Assembly: GCF_947496995.1 (NCBI RefSeq)
Contig: NZ_CANMFD010000003.1
Location: 62,001 to 126,000, forward strand
Direction of reading: 5' to 3'
Length of the DNA: 64,000 bases
DNA from: an uncultured Roseibium sp.
GTDB lineage: Bacteria; Pseudomonadota; Alphaproteobacteria; Rhizobiales; Stappiaceae
Shown: positions 53,805-62,745 of the stretch, in pieces
How the letters are laid out: every line of letters begins with the position of its first letter
How positions within the stretch are numbered: position 1 is the first letter of the stretch
Program-made: the position numbers and the translations under genes
Notes under the pieces: generated by a model
What the model was told of the DNA's origin: nothing
The model's database searches: none
The model's input: the letters and a program-made list of their open reading frames with translations, nothing else

Positions 53805-55073
53805 ATGGCGGCGGGCAATTCGAACACCAGAAAGATCGTTGCCGGCACAGTAGGCAACACGCTCGAATGGTACGACTTTGCCGTTTACGGATATCTTGCC
53901 CCGATCCTCGCCCAGCAGTTCTTTCCAAACAGCAATCCGACAGTAAGCCTTATCAGCACATTCGGCGTTTTCGCCGCCGGGTTTCTCATGCGCCCCATCG
54001 GCAGCCTGCTGCTGGGTCACATCGCTGACAAGGCGGGGCGCAGCCGCGCTCTGCTGTTGTCCGTCGCCCTGATGGCCATACCGACCACCCTGATCGCGTT
54101 TCTTCCCACTTACGAGACCATCGGCATCGGCGCACCGATCGCACTCACCCTCCTCAGGCTTCTGCAGGGACTGTCCGTCGGAGGGGAATATACCGGCTCA
54201 TCCGTCTATCTTTACGAAATCGCGCCGAAGAAACGGCGGAGCTTCGTCGTTTCATGGGCACTCGTGGGCGCGGTCTTCGGGATACTTCTGGGATCGGGTG
54301 TCGCGGCACTGGCGACAGGCCTACTACCGGCGGACGCGTTGGGAACCTGGGGCTGGCGCATTCCCTTTGCCTTCGGCCTCCTGGTCGGTCTGACGGGTTT
54401 CATGATCCGCAGCCGCAGCAATCTTGACGAGACGGACCTGCCGCCCTCGCCGCACGATCCGGTCAGCGTGCCGGTCCGTGAAGTCATGCGCAATCACACC
54501 CCGGCTCTCCTAAGGACCATCGCCTGCAACGTCCTCAACGGCGTTGGCTTCTATCTGACCTTCGTCTTTCTTACGTCTTACCTGGTCGACTACAGCAAGC
54601 TGACGGAGAGCCGCGCACTTACGATCAACACCGGCGTCATGGTCGTTTTCATGCTGATACTGCCCTGCGTCGGCTATCTCGCGGACCGCACAAACCGAAG
54701 AGCCTTGATGCTGATCGGTTCCGGCGGCGTGGCGCTGCTGGCCTGGCCGATGTTCTGGCTGCTACATCATCCTGACACGGTCATGGTGGTTGCCGGGCAG
54801 CTCGGGCTGACCATCATTCTGGCCTTCTTTTTTGCCCCGCTGATGACCGCAATGATCGCCCAGTTCCCCAGGTCGATCCGGGTGACCGGCTATTCGCTTG
54901 GATACAACATTCCTCTCGCTATCTTCGGAGGCACCGCGCCCCTGGTCGCGACTTACCTGATAGACAAGACCCATCTTCAGCTCGCACCCGCCTTTTATCT
55001 TCTTGCGGCTGGCGTTCTGACCTTTCTTGTCGTCTTGTTCATGCCGGACACGGAAAACCTGGAAGACGGCTGA
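53805..55073 (+). CDS. MFS transporter, MHS family
   Basis: A 422-residue inner-membrane symporter with twelve hydrophobic segments. Motif A reads GHIADKAGRSRALLLSV and the next block is LRLLQGLSVGGEYTGSSVYL, both typical of the metabolite:H+ symporter (MHS) group for organic acids and osmolytes (ShiA/ProP-like). A GGGGGGAA site lies before the ATG. The substrate is unknown. It is single, convergent with the ABC operon. Confidence 0.9.
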   Translation: MAAGNSNTRKIVAGTVGNTLEWYDFAVYGYLAPILAQQFFPNSNPTVSLISTFGVFAAGFLMRPIGSLLLGHIADKAGRSRALLLSVALMAIPTTLIAFLPTYETIGIGAPIALTLLRLLQGLSVGGEYTGSSVYLYEIAPKKRRSFVVSWALVGAVFGILLGSGVAALATGLLPADALGTWGWRIPFAFGLLVGLTGFMIRSRSNLDETDLPPSPHDPVSVPVREVMRNHTPALLRTIACNVLNGVGFYLTFVFLTSYLVDYSKLTESRALTINTGVMVVFMLILPCVGYLADRTNRRALMLIGSGGVALLAWPMFWLLHHPDTVMVVAGQLGLTIILAFFFAPLMTAMIAQFPRSIRVTGYSLGYNIPLAIFGGTAPLVATYLIDKTHLQLAPAFYLLAAGVLTFLVVLFMPDTENLEDG

Positions 55074-55132
55074 ACTTGCAAGAGGAGTGACCGGGCAGAC
55101 TGTTGCCTAGCCGGATCGCGGAGCACCGTTCG

Positions 55133-55237
55133 ATGAGGAAAATCCTGCTGACCGGTTTCGAGCCCTGCGACAAAGCACGGCCAATCCGGCCGCCATCTTT
55201 CCCTGACATGACGATCGTATCCGCGCCTGGCATTTAA
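55133..55237 (+). pseudogene. Remnant of a pyrrolidone-carboxylate peptidase gene
   Basis: A 34-codon reading frame begins MRKILLTGFEPCDKAR, the usual start of Pcp (KILLTGFEPF), then loses similarity. If one base is skipped after codon 15 the next codons read ANPAAIFP, which restores the Asn-Pro of the family. The remaining 180 residues, with the catalytic Glu, Cys and His, are missing. It looks like a truncated and frameshifted leftover. Confidence 0.6.
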
Positions 55238-55264
55238 GCCCAGGTCACCTGTTCATCAGGCATC

Positions 55265-55286
55265 GCCGTCCCGATATCGGGACGGC
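55265..55286. repeat. Perfect 22-bp palindrome
   Basis: GCCGTCCCGAT followed directly by its complement, with no loop. It lies between the MFS/pcp remnant and the convergent ABC operon. It may be a protein-binding site or part of a terminator; there is no T-run. Confidence 0.55.
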
Positions 55287-55340
55287 TACAGATCTGACAT
55301 TACGAGAGCTTAAAACCGGCCCTCGTTTACAGGTCACGGC

Positions 55341-56093
55341 TCAGCGGCTTGCCGCGTAGTAGGACACCCGCCGCTCCAGATAGGCGAGGACTTCCGAGAC
55401 CGAGAACGCCAGGGCGAAGAGCACGATTAGCACCGCCCAGAAATGCGCCATCAGGAAGTTATTGGCATAGAGCTCGAACAGCGCGCCGAAGCCGACGATC
55501 GAGATCAGCAACTGTCCGATGATCACCCCCTTGACCGCCCGGATCACGCCGATACGCACGCCGCCGAGGATTTCAGGCAACGCGGCCCAGAAATAGATCT
55601 TGTAGAAGGCCTGGAACGGATTGGCGCCGTAACTGCGCGCCATCTCCACCAGCGACCGGTTGATCTGCAGCACCCCTGCCCGCGCATTCAGGATGATGAT
55701 CCAGATGGCAAAGAGCGTCGTCGTGATGATGATCGATTTCATGCCGAACCCGAACAGCACCATCAGCACCGGCACAAGGGCCGTCAGCGGTGCACTCAGG
55801 AACATGTTCACCCAGGGCAGCAGCAACTCGTCGATGAGCCGGCTCTTGCCCATCAGGATGCCGACCGGAATTCCGATCAACACGGCGGCCGAGACCCCCG
55901 CTGCAAACGCCTGCGCCGTCTCCGACAGCGCTTTCAGGAACGGCGCCGTGCCGATCACGGCGGTCAGCGTTACCAGAACCTCCGACAACGGCGGCACGAA
56001 AAATGTCAGATCCAGTTGGCCGACGATTTCCCAGACGAGGGCCCAGAGGAGCAGCGACGACATGGCGGGAAGACGGTATCCGAAGAGTGTCAT
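55341..56093 (-). CDS. ABC transporter permease (SsuC/TauC-like)
   Basis: A 250-residue membrane subunit with six helices and the EAA loop (EMARSYGANPFQAFYKIYF, followed by PEILGGVRIG). It belongs to the sulfonate/taurine/pyrimidine-precursor branch (NMT1-type importers). It is the last gene of a four-gene operon: binding protein, permease, ATPase, permease. GGAGGGG lies just before the ATG. The ten-base gap after the ATPase supports cotranscription. Confidence 0.88.
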   Translation of the reverse strand: MTLFGYRLPAMSSLLLWALVWEIVGQLDLTFFVPPLSEVLVTLTAVIGTAPFLKALSETAQAFAAGVSAAVLIGIPVGILMGKSRLIDELLLPWVNMFLSAPLTALVPVLMVLFGFGMKSIIITTTLFAIWIIILNARAGVLQINRSLVEMARSYGANPFQAFYKIYFWAALPEILGGVRIGVIRAVKGVIIGQLLISIVGFGALFELYANNFLMAHFWAVLIVLFALAFSVSEVLAYLERRVSYYAASR

Positions 56094-56102
56094 TGGCCCC
56101 TC

Positions 56103-56924
56103 CTATTCCACGTAGCTGCGCAGGGAAGCCCAGATGCTGTCGACGATATCCAGGTATTCCGGGTCGCGGCGGATATTGTCGACATTCTTGTGCCTCAGGT
56201 CGGTCGGGCGGATGATTTCCGATACCCGGCTCGGGCGCGGCAGCAGGATCGCGATCTGGTCCGAGACATAGACCGCTTCCTCGATCGAGTGGGTGACGAA
56301 AATGAAGGTCTTGTTCTCGTGCTGCACGAGGTTGAGCAGATCTTCCTGAAACTTGCGTCTCGTCTGTTCGTCGACCGCCGAAAACGGCTCGTCCATCAGC
56401 AGAACGTCCGCATCGACCGACAGGGCCCGTGCAAGGCCGACACGCTGGCGCATGCCGCCGGAAAGCTGGTGCGGATAGCTCTTCTCGAACCCCGCCAGCC
56501 CAACTTCGGCGATATACTTCTCGGCAATCGCCTCGCGTTCGGATGTCGCCACACCGCGCAGCTCCAGGCCGAACGCCACGTTGCGCAGGACATTCGCCCA
56601 GGGCATCAGCGCGAAATCCTGAAAGACGAAGGCACGATCCGGCCCAGGTCCCTTCACGGGCTTGCCGTTGACTTCGATCTCGCCGGAATTCGGCTTCAGG
56701 AGCCCGGCGATGATCTTCAGCAGGGTCGTCTTGCCACAGCCAGACGGTCCGAGCAGGGACGTCAGCTGACCACGCGGGAATTCCAGCGACATATCTCTCA
56801 GCGCCTCGACCTCACCGTAAGTCTTGGAGACCCCACGGACAACGACGGCATTGTCTGATTGCGGCATGTCTGGCACGTTCACGGCTTCTTTAATCTGAGG
56901 CATAACCACGGACATTTCCTTCAA
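56103..56924 (-). CDS. ABC transporter ATP-binding protein (SsuB/TauB-like)
   Basis: The energising subunit of the importer, about 265-274 residues. Walker A is LLGPSGCGKTTLLKI, the Q-loop is FVFQDFALMPW, the signature is LSGGMRQRVGLARAL, Walker B is VLLMDEPFSAVD and the switch His is in VTHSIEEA. The start is uncertain: ATG 56924, GTG 56909 (AAGGA seven bases upstream) and ATG 56903 are all possible. Each overlaps the permease stop. Confidence 0.9.
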   Translation of the reverse strand: MKEMSVVMPQIKEAVNVPDMPQSDNAVVVRGVSKTYGEVEALRDMSLEFPRGQLTSLLGPSGCGKTTLLKIIAGLLKPNSGEIEVNGKPVKGPGPDRAFVFQDFALMPWANVLRNVAFGLELRGVATSEREAIAEKYIAEVGLAGFEKSYPHQLSGGMRQRVGLARALSVDADVLLMDEPFSAVDEQTRRKFQEDLLNLVQHENKTFIFVTHSIEEAVYVSDQIAILLPRPSRVSEIIRPTDLRHKNVDNIRRDPEYLDIVDSIWASLRSYVE

Positions 56925-57651
56925 AGAGATACACTTCGAGCCGCTCCAGGAAGTTCAGGAACAGGACGGCGAGAAGGATGATGGAGAAGATCGCCGCATA
57001 CATTGCGGGGTAATCCGCGATCGAACGGCTGTAGGTGATGATGTCGCCGACGCCGGTCGGCGTGATTTTCAATTCGGCGAGAATGGCGCCGATGAAGCCG
57101 GCGGAAACACCGAGTCTGAGACCGCTGAAGATCACGGGCGAAGCGGCGGGTATGATGATCCTGAGCATGATCTTCGTATCGGAGGCCATGAAGGACTTGC
57201 CCATCTCCTTCAACGAGGCGGGTGTGTTGCGCACCGCGCTGGCCGTATTGAGCACGATGACCGGCATCGCCATGATGCAGACCACAAACACCTTTGAGGT
57301 CAGCCCGATTCCGTAGGCCATGACGAGCAACGGGATGAGCGCCGCCAGGGGAGCTGCCTGCATGACGATAAAGATCGGTGAAAACAGCCAGTCGAACCTG
57401 GCACTCAACCCGATCCACAATCCCAGGCCGATCCCCAGAAAGGCGGAGATGCCGACGCCGACCACCAGAGGGCGGAGCGTTTCGATATAGGCGGTGAGCA
57501 GCGTGCCGTCACCGGCCATGCGGAAAAGCGCCGCCATGGATTCGAAGAAGGTAGGAAAGGCATAACTGACCGGGATCATTCCCGCGATCTGCCAGGCCCC
57601 GAAAAGCACTACGGCGGATATGATCTTGAGCCAGAGGGAACGGCGCGTCAT
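56890..57651 (-). CDS. ABC transporter permease (SsuC/TauC-like)
   Basis: The second membrane subunit, about 253 residues with six helices. The EAA loop is EMGKSFMASDTKIMLRIIIP and the protein begins MTRRSLWLKIISAVVL. It overlaps the ATPase start, so both are translated together. I use ATG 57651 since AGGA lies nine bases upstream; ATG 57660 is too close to it. Two non-identical permeases suggest a heterodimeric channel. Confidence 0.88.
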   Translation of the reverse strand: MTRRSLWLKIISAVVLFGAWQIAGMIPVSYAFPTFFESMAALFRMAGDGTLLTAYIETLRPLVVGVGISAFLGIGLGLWIGLSARFDWLFSPIFIVMQAAPLAALIPLLVMAYGIGLTSKVFVVCIMAMPVIVLNTASAVRNTPASLKEMGKSFMASDTKIMLRIIIPAASPVIFSGLRLGVSAGFIGAILAELKITPTGVGDIITYSRSIADYPAMYAAIFSIILLAVLFLNFLERLEVYLFEGNVRGYASD

Positions 57652-57720
57652 AAGCCACATTCCTGATTTCGCTGGATTGGAAAGGTGGCCGCCGGACAGG
57701 CCGGCGGCCGTGCAGGCAGC

Positions 57721-58698
57721 TTATTTCGCCGCGTTTTTAAGCGGCTCGAGGTACCAGAAGTCCTCCACGTTCAACGATGAGAGATCTCCCTCAAGCTGAC
57801 CGGCCCGCGAATACCAGTCGAAATCCGCCTGGGCAGCTTTCGCTCCGCCGCCATTCGGGTCGTAAAGACCACCCTCGACAGCCGCCGTGTAGAACTCGTC
57901 CAGATTGCCGAGGATCTCCGGCGGAAGCTGGCCGATCGGCCCGTTCGGATCGGTTTCCCTTGAAATGATCGTCGGGTCCTTGGCCATGTCCTGCCAGACG
58001 CTGAGCAGGGCGTTGACGAAGATATCGACGTCGGCCTCGTTGTTCTTGATCCAGTCCAGATTGGCGAAAAGCGCCTCGTCGCTGGCTTCGACTTCGAACA
58101 TCGGCAGGACGTTGAACTTTTCTCCGGCGATTTTCATGACCTTGTTCTTGTTGGACAGGTCGATGATGGTGGCATCGGTCTGGCCGGCCATGAGCGCGGC
58201 AACACGGTTTGACGAGCCGGGCACATAGGACCGGTCACCGAACTTGATGCCGACCTTGTCCTCGATCACATTGGCGATGGAGTCCGTACCGCCGCCGCGC
58301 GAATGCAGCATGATCGGCTCGCCGTCCAGGTCTTCCAGCTTTTCATATTTCTTGGACGTGACCGGGAAGAACTTCAGCTTCGACAGCTGAAACACGATCC
58401 GGATCGGTGCCTTGGACCGCTGCATGGCGGCATAGGGCGTACCGAAACCGATGTCCATCTGGCCGCTCAACACCGCCTGAATGGCCAGTTCCTCGTCAGA
58501 GAAAGCGGTCCACTCGTAATCGAGGCCGTTGGCTTTCGCCCGGTCGAGGGCGACAAAGAAGGCAGCAAGCTCGTCCGAAGGGGTTTCGGCCAGCGCGATC
58601 TTGATCTTGCCGGCAGCCTCGGCCGGGCTCGCCAGCAGGGCCACGGCAAGCGGAATGGCCGCTGCAGCCGCACCCAGTTTGCGCAAGAAAGTTTTCAT
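57721..58698 (-). CDS. ABC transporter substrate-binding protein, NMT1-type
   Basis: A 325-residue periplasmic binding protein with a signal peptide (KLGAAAAAIPLAVALLASPAEA). The NMT1/SsuA-like fold opens KIKIALAETPSDELAAFFVA and goes on with VLSGQMDIGFGTPYAAM, the ligand strand LHSRGGGTDSIAN and VAALMAGQTDATIIDL. Such proteins carry sulfonates, thiamine precursors, phthalate-type or aromatic acids; the ligand here is unknown. GGGAGGAGAA lies before the ATG at 58698. Confidence 0.9.
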   Translation of the reverse strand: MKTFLRKLGAAAAAIPLAVALLASPAEAAGKIKIALAETPSDELAAFFVALDRAKANGLDYEWTAFSDEELAIQAVLSGQMDIGFGTPYAAMQRSKAPIRIVFQLSKLKFFPVTSKKYEKLEDLDGEPIMLHSRGGGTDSIANVIEDKVGIKFGDRSYVPGSSNRVAALMAGQTDATIIDLSNKNKVMKIAGEKFNVLPMFEVEASDEALFANLDWIKNNEADVDIFVNALLSVWQDMAKDPTIISRETDPNGPIGQLPPEILGNLDEFYTAAVEGGLYDPNGGGAKAAQADFDWYSRAGQLEGDLSSLNVEDFWYLEPLKNAAK

Positions 58699-58793
58699 GG
58701 TTCTCCTCCCGAATGTGGACCTCTCGGGTCCGATTGTTTCGTGCGGGCCACCGGCTTCTCTGGCTCGGTCAGGCCGCCCGAAAAAACTTGTCG

Positions 58794-59483
58794 TCACATT
58801 TCCCCGAACAGACGCGCGGAGACGGAGCTGATGTGCTGCCACATGGCATCGTGCGCGGCCTTGGGGTCGCGCGCTTCGATTGCCGCGCAGAGCCGGTCGT
58901 GCTCCAGGAAACTTGTATGGTTCTCAGGCGGCCGCGTGGTCTCGCGGATGACCGTGTTGACCGCCACCGCCCGGCGAACCTTGTTGAGCTGATCGAACAG
59001 GGTCAGCAGCAGGATATTGTCCGTGGCTTCCGCGATCGCGTAGTGAAACAGATCGTCCTGGGTCTCGTATTCTTCCCAGCTCGACGCCGCCCTGGCCCGG
59101 TCCTTGATCTGGATGATCTTCTTGACGGCCTGCCTGGAGGCATTGATCGCCGCCTCCCGGGCGATTACCGCCTCGATGCATTGCCGGGCGCGCATCATCT
59201 TGACCGGTGTAATCTGGTGGCCGATGTCCGACAGTAGTCCGATGTCTACCCCGTCGTCCTGTCCGGCGATGAACGTTCCCTTGCCGACATGGCGCCAGAT
59301 AACGCCTTCATGCTCAAGAGTATCCAGCGCCTTTCGCAGGTTGCTCCGCGTCATGCCCAGCTGGCCGATAAGCTCGCGCTCGGCCGGCAGCCTGTCTCCG
59401 GGAGCAAAGCTGTGCTCAGCGATAAAATCCTTGAGGAGCCTCACCGCTTCACTGCGGGATGCCGTTTCCGGACGGGTTAGCAC
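58794..59483 (-). CDS. GntR family regulator, FCD (FadR-type)
   Basis: A 229-residue regulator. The winged helix has LPAERELIGQLGMTRSNLRK with DTLEHEGVIWRHVGKGTFI; the FCD domain follows with the metal residues (TQDDLFHYAIAEATDN and FLEHDRLCAAIEARD). GTG 59483 has AAGGA eight bases upstream and gives a normal N-terminus (M)LTRPETASRSEA; longer readings to 59627 run over inverted repeats that look like operators. It likely controls the ABC operon downstream and the divergent hydrolase. Confidence 0.85.
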   Translation of the reverse strand: MLTRPETASRSEAVRLLKDFIAEHSFAPGDRLPAERELIGQLGMTRSNLRKALDTLEHEGVIWRHVGKGTFIAGQDDGVDIGLLSDIGHQITPVKMMRARQCIEAVIAREAAINASRQAVKKIIQIKDRARAASSWEEYETQDDLFHYAIAEATDNILLLTLFDQLNKVRRAVAVNTVIRETTRPPENHTSFLEHDRLCAAIEARDPKAAHDAMWQHISSVSARLFGEM

Positions 59484-59522
59484 CAGCCATATTCCTTCGT
59501 TCACGATCTGCGGCCAATCAGC

Positions 59523-59614
59523 AAATTGATCAACCAATTTAAGGATCAATCCCATGATTAATCCCCAATCATTGCTACTTTGCAAGAAGAAATCGAAATA
59601 AAAGAAATTGGTTG
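59523..59614. promoter_or_regulatory. Candidate paired operators for the GntR regulator
   Basis: AAATTGGTTG occurs once on each strand (59531-59540 minus, 59605-59614 plus), making an inverted pair 64 bases apart. The first copy lies in an 18-base palindrome-like block (AAATTG / CAATTT, 59523-59540). A third inverted repeat ATGATT / AATCAT is at 59554-59572. All lie in the divergent gap. Confidence 0.5.
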
Positions 59615-59678
59615 TGATTGATCTCAAAATCGGTAAGGGTTCGTCTCAATGCAGAACCAGAACAAGCAGAGGTGTTGA

Positions 59679-60365
59679 ATGTCTGAGTTTGTGATCGAGC
59701 CGCCACAGGCCGCTACCTTGCCCGTCAAGGGAACCGACAGCCGGTTTCCGGTTCGAAGAGTTTATTGCATCGGCCGGAACTACGCGGCGCATGCGGTCGA
59801 AATGGGACACGACCCGGACAAGGAACCGCCCTTCTTTTTTCAGAAGAACCCAGACAACCTCGTTGTCTCGAACGAGTTTCCCTACCCGGTCCAGACGGAA
59901 GACGTCCATTTCGAGGCCGAACTGGCCGTCGCGCTCAAATCGGGTGGCACCAACATCAAGATCGATGACGCGCTTGATCATGTCTACGGCTACGCCACCT
60001 CGCTCGACATGACCCGCCGCGATCTTCAGGGCGTGGCCAAGAAAATGGGCCGTCCCTGGGAAATCGGTAAGGCTTTCGAGAAATCCGCTCCGATCACTCC
60101 CCTGATTCCCGTCGCCGAATGCGGCCACAAGGACGCCGGCTCGATCAGGCTTACCCAGAATGGCGAGGTCAAACAGGATGGCGACCTCAACCAGATGATC
60201 TGGAAAGTCCCGGAAATGATTTCCTATCTCTCGAATTATTTCGAACTGGCCGCCGGAGATGTCATTCTGACCGGGACACCCGCAGGGGTCGGCCCGGTTG
60301 AGCGCGGCGATGTGCTGGAAGTCACGATCGCGGATCTGCCCAAGCTTTCCGTCAAGGTGGTCTAG
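59679..60365 (+). CDS. Fumarylacetoacetate hydrolase family protein (fumarylpyruvate hydrolase-like)
   Basis: A 228-residue metal-dependent hydrolase or isomerase of the FAH fold. It shows CIGRNYAAHAVEMG, FFQKNPDNLVV, the metal Glu-x-Glu (VHFEAELAVAL) with an Asp further on (YATSLDMTRRDLQ) and a C-terminal TGTPAGVGPVERGD. The closest group acts on acylpyruvates such as fumarylpyruvate in gentisate or related aromatic pathways. It is divergent from the GntR gene and is probably controlled with the ABC importer. Confidence 0.9.
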   Translation: MSEFVIEPPQAATLPVKGTDSRFPVRRVYCIGRNYAAHAVEMGHDPDKEPPFFFQKNPDNLVVSNEFPYPVQTEDVHFEAELAVALKSGGTNIKIDDALDHVYGYATSLDMTRRDLQGVAKKMGRPWEIGKAFEKSAPITPLIPVAECGHKDAGSIRLTQNGEVKQDGDLNQMIWKVPEMISYLSNYFELAAGDVILTGTPAGVGPVERGDVLEVTIADLPKLSVKVV

Positions 60366-60414
60366 AACCAAAGCCTCCTATCCGGCCCTGCCGGAGACGA
60401 AACGAGACGAAACG

Positions 60415-60445
60415 AAAACCCCGCTGGTTTCCCGGCGGGGTTTTT
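60415..60445 (+). terminator. Terminator after the FAH gene
   Basis: A 10-bp stem AAAACCCCGC / GCGGGGTTTT with a 10-base loop ending in TTTTT. A 10-base tandem repeat GAGACGAAAC (60394-60413) precedes it. Confidence 0.85.
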
Positions 60446-60464
60446 GCGTTGTCACATCCGGCCG

Positions 60465-60489
60465 GGAACCGGATGACGGCAACAGCGTT
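60465..60489 (+). promoter_or_regulatory. Possible second EcfG-type promoter
   Basis: GGAAC, 16 bases, CGTT, 221 bases before the SLC13 gene. It matches the EcfG consensus but lies partly in a small hairpin (CATCCGG / CCGGATG, 60455-60475), so it may be chance. Confidence 0.35.
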
Positions 60490-60709
60490 TGCCGGATCAG
60501 AACACCTGCATCTATGCTCAACGAACCGCGGCTGACCCGCCGCTTGTGACCCGCAGCCTTTCGCGTTCGCATGTCTCTTGCCCAACCGCTGTTTCAAGAC
60601 CTGGGGAGCGACCCTCAACGATGACTGGCCTTGGGAATAAACTTCGGTCATGGTCTGCTGAACCCGTGCCAGGTCCGTTTCCGGCACTTTCCAACGGAGC
60701 CTCTCGTCC

Positions 60710-62485
60710 GTGACATTCGACCAGATTGCCCTTTTCGTCCTGTTCGGCGTCGTCTTTGCCATGCTGATCTGGGGCCGGATCCGCTTCGATCTCATCGCCT
60801 TCGCCGCCCTGATCGCCGGTGCGTTTCTCGGCCTCGTCCCCTCGGACCGCATCTTCTCGGGCTTCGGACATCCGGCGGTTGTCATCATCGCCCTTGTGCT
60901 GATCGTCTCAAGAGGCTTGATGAATTCGGGCGCCGTTGAAATGATCGCCGGGCGCCTTCTGTCGGCCTCGCGAGGACTGTCCGGACATATCGGCCTGATG
61001 GCCGTCTTCGGCGCAGCTCTTTCAGGCGTCATCAACAATGTCGCCGCGCTCGCCCTGCTCATGCCGCTGGATCTGGAGGCAGCGAAAAAAGCCGGCCGCT
61101 CCGCGGGCCTTTCACTCATGCCATTGTCCTTTGCCACGATCCTCGGCGGCATGATCACCCTGATCGGCACACCGCCCAATATCGTCATCGCACAATACCG
61201 GGCGGATGCACTCGGCGCTCCCTTTTCCATGTTCGACTTCGCCCCTGTGGGTCTGGCCGTTGCCATCAGCGGTATCGCCTTCGTCACTCTTGCGGGCTGG
61301 CGCCTGCTGCCGAAACGCTTTCGCGCGGAGGAAAAACAGGCGGACTTTGCAGAAAGCCTCTACGTGGCAGAACTGAAGGTCAGCACGGATTCGGAGGAAA
61401 AGTCCCTCACCGTCGGCGATCTCTATCCTGCCGCGGACGAGAAGGATGTCGCCATAATCGGCCTTATCCGCAACGGACGCCGGATCAAAGGTTTCGCGCG
61501 CCGCGAACCGGTCAAGGATGGCGACTTCCTGATGGTCGAGGGTGACCCGAAAGCCATCGAAAGCTTCATGGGAGCGGCCAAACTCGGCTTCGCCGGATCG
61601 GAACGGCACAAGGGCGGCCTCGCCGGCGACGCCCTGTCGCTCATCGAGGCCATTGTTCCGGACAATGCCCGCGTCACCAACAGCTCGGCGCTCAACATGC
61701 GGCTTTTGAACAATCACAGCGTCACCCTGCTCGGCATTTCCCGCCAGGGACGGCGCATTCAAAAGCGCGTTCGCCACGAGCCGATCCGTCCGGGCGACGT
61801 CCTCCTGATGCTGGGAAGACCGGACCGGCTGGAAGAGGCCTGCACCTGGCTCGGCGTTCTGCCACTGGAAGGCCGCCAGACCGGCATGATCCAGCGCAAC
61901 AAGACCTGGCTGGCGATTGCCGGCTTCGTGGCCGCCATAACTGCTGCGGTGGCCGGGATCGCCTATCTGCCCGTCGCGCTTGCCGCCTGTGTGGTTCTCT
62001 ACGCGGCAACCGGCCTTGTCAGCGGCTCGGAAGTCTATAATGCGGTGGAGTGGAAGGTGATTGTTCTGCTCGGTTCGCTCATACCGCTCGGCGAAGCCTT
62101 CGAACAGGCGGGAAATGCGCAGCTCCTCGCCGACGGCATCGTCGCGGCGACCGCCGGTGCCCCCGCCTGGATCACTCTGGCAGTCCTCATGGCGGTCACG
62201 ATGACGCTTTCGGATTTCCTAAACAATGTCGCCACCTGTCTGATCGCCGCACCGATTTCCGTTCAGATCGCCACGACGCTCGATGTGAACTCGGACTCCT
62301 TCCTGATGGGCGTCGCTGTGGCCGCTTCATGCGCTTTCCTGACGCCCATCGGCCACAAGAACAACACCATCATCATGGGACCTGGAGGCTATCGGTTCGG
62401 CGACTACTGGCGCATCGGCCTGCCACTGGAAATTCTCGTCCTGGCGGTCGCCATACCTGCAATCCTGATTTTCTGGCCGCTCTGA
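60710..62485 (+). CDS. SLC13/DASS-type permease with two RCK_C domains
   Basis: A 591-residue membrane transporter. The N-terminal half has about five helices with SGVINNVAALALLMPLDLEA and the carboxylate motif LGGMITLIGTPPNIVIAQYR. Two TrkA-C (RCK_C) domains are inserted in the middle (about 215-285 and 300-385), then come further helices and a second SDFLNNVATCLIAAP motif. Such carriers move di- or tricarboxylates or sulfate with sodium. The GTG start has GGAG ten bases upstream. Confidence 0.88.
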   Translation: MTFDQIALFVLFGVVFAMLIWGRIRFDLIAFAALIAGAFLGLVPSDRIFSGFGHPAVVIIALVLIVSRGLMNSGAVEMIAGRLLSASRGLSGHIGLMAVFGAALSGVINNVAALALLMPLDLEAAKKAGRSAGLSLMPLSFATILGGMITLIGTPPNIVIAQYRADALGAPFSMFDFAPVGLAVAISGIAFVTLAGWRLLPKRFRAEEKQADFAESLYVAELKVSTDSEEKSLTVGDLYPAADEKDVAIIGLIRNGRRIKGFARREPVKDGDFLMVEGDPKAIESFMGAAKLGFAGSERHKGGLAGDALSLIEAIVPDNARVTNSSALNMRLLNNHSVTLLGISRQGRRIQKRVRHEPIRPGDVLLMLGRPDRLEEACTWLGVLPLEGRQTGMIQRNKTWLAIAGFVAAITAAVAGIAYLPVALAACVVLYAATGLVSGSEVYNAVEWKVIVLLGSLIPLGEAFEQAGNAQLLADGIVAATAGAPAWITLAVLMAVTMTLSDFLNNVATCLIAAPISVQIATTLDVNSDSFLMGVAVAASCAFLTPIGHKNNTIIMGPGGYRFGDYWRIGLPLEILVLAVAIPAILIFWPL

Positions 62486-62527
62486 ATGGTGTCGCGTTAA
62501 CGGCAGCAACAAACCCGGCGGCCCTGT

Positions 62528-62656
62528 CCCGGACGTCATCCGGGCCTGTAACGAGACCCCGGCTCAAGGCCGGGGATGCAACCGTCAAGCCAGACCCGGA
62601 TTTTGTAACAATGGCCGCAACGGCAAATACGGTCCGGGATCACCTGAAAAGGTGAT
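62528..62656. repeat. Cluster of small palindromes after the SLC13 gene
   Basis: Three hairpins in about 130 bases: CCCGGA / TCCGGG (62528-62544), CCCCGGC / GCCGGGG with a TCAAG loop (62557-62575), and ATCACCT / AGGTGAT with a GAAA loop (62639-62656). The second is a motif that many alphaproteobacterial intergenic repeats share. No ORF is supported in 62486-62745. Confidence 0.7.
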
Positions 62657-62745
62657 TTACCTCAGAAGATAAAATCAACCGCTGGCATCGCTACGCTTTT
62701 TCAGCATGATGGGCGCAAATCAATCAATTCGGGAGGGACATAGAG

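Noticed and set aside
55443-56858. A 471-residue open frame on the plus strand
   Set aside because: Antisense of the ABC permease and ATPase genes.
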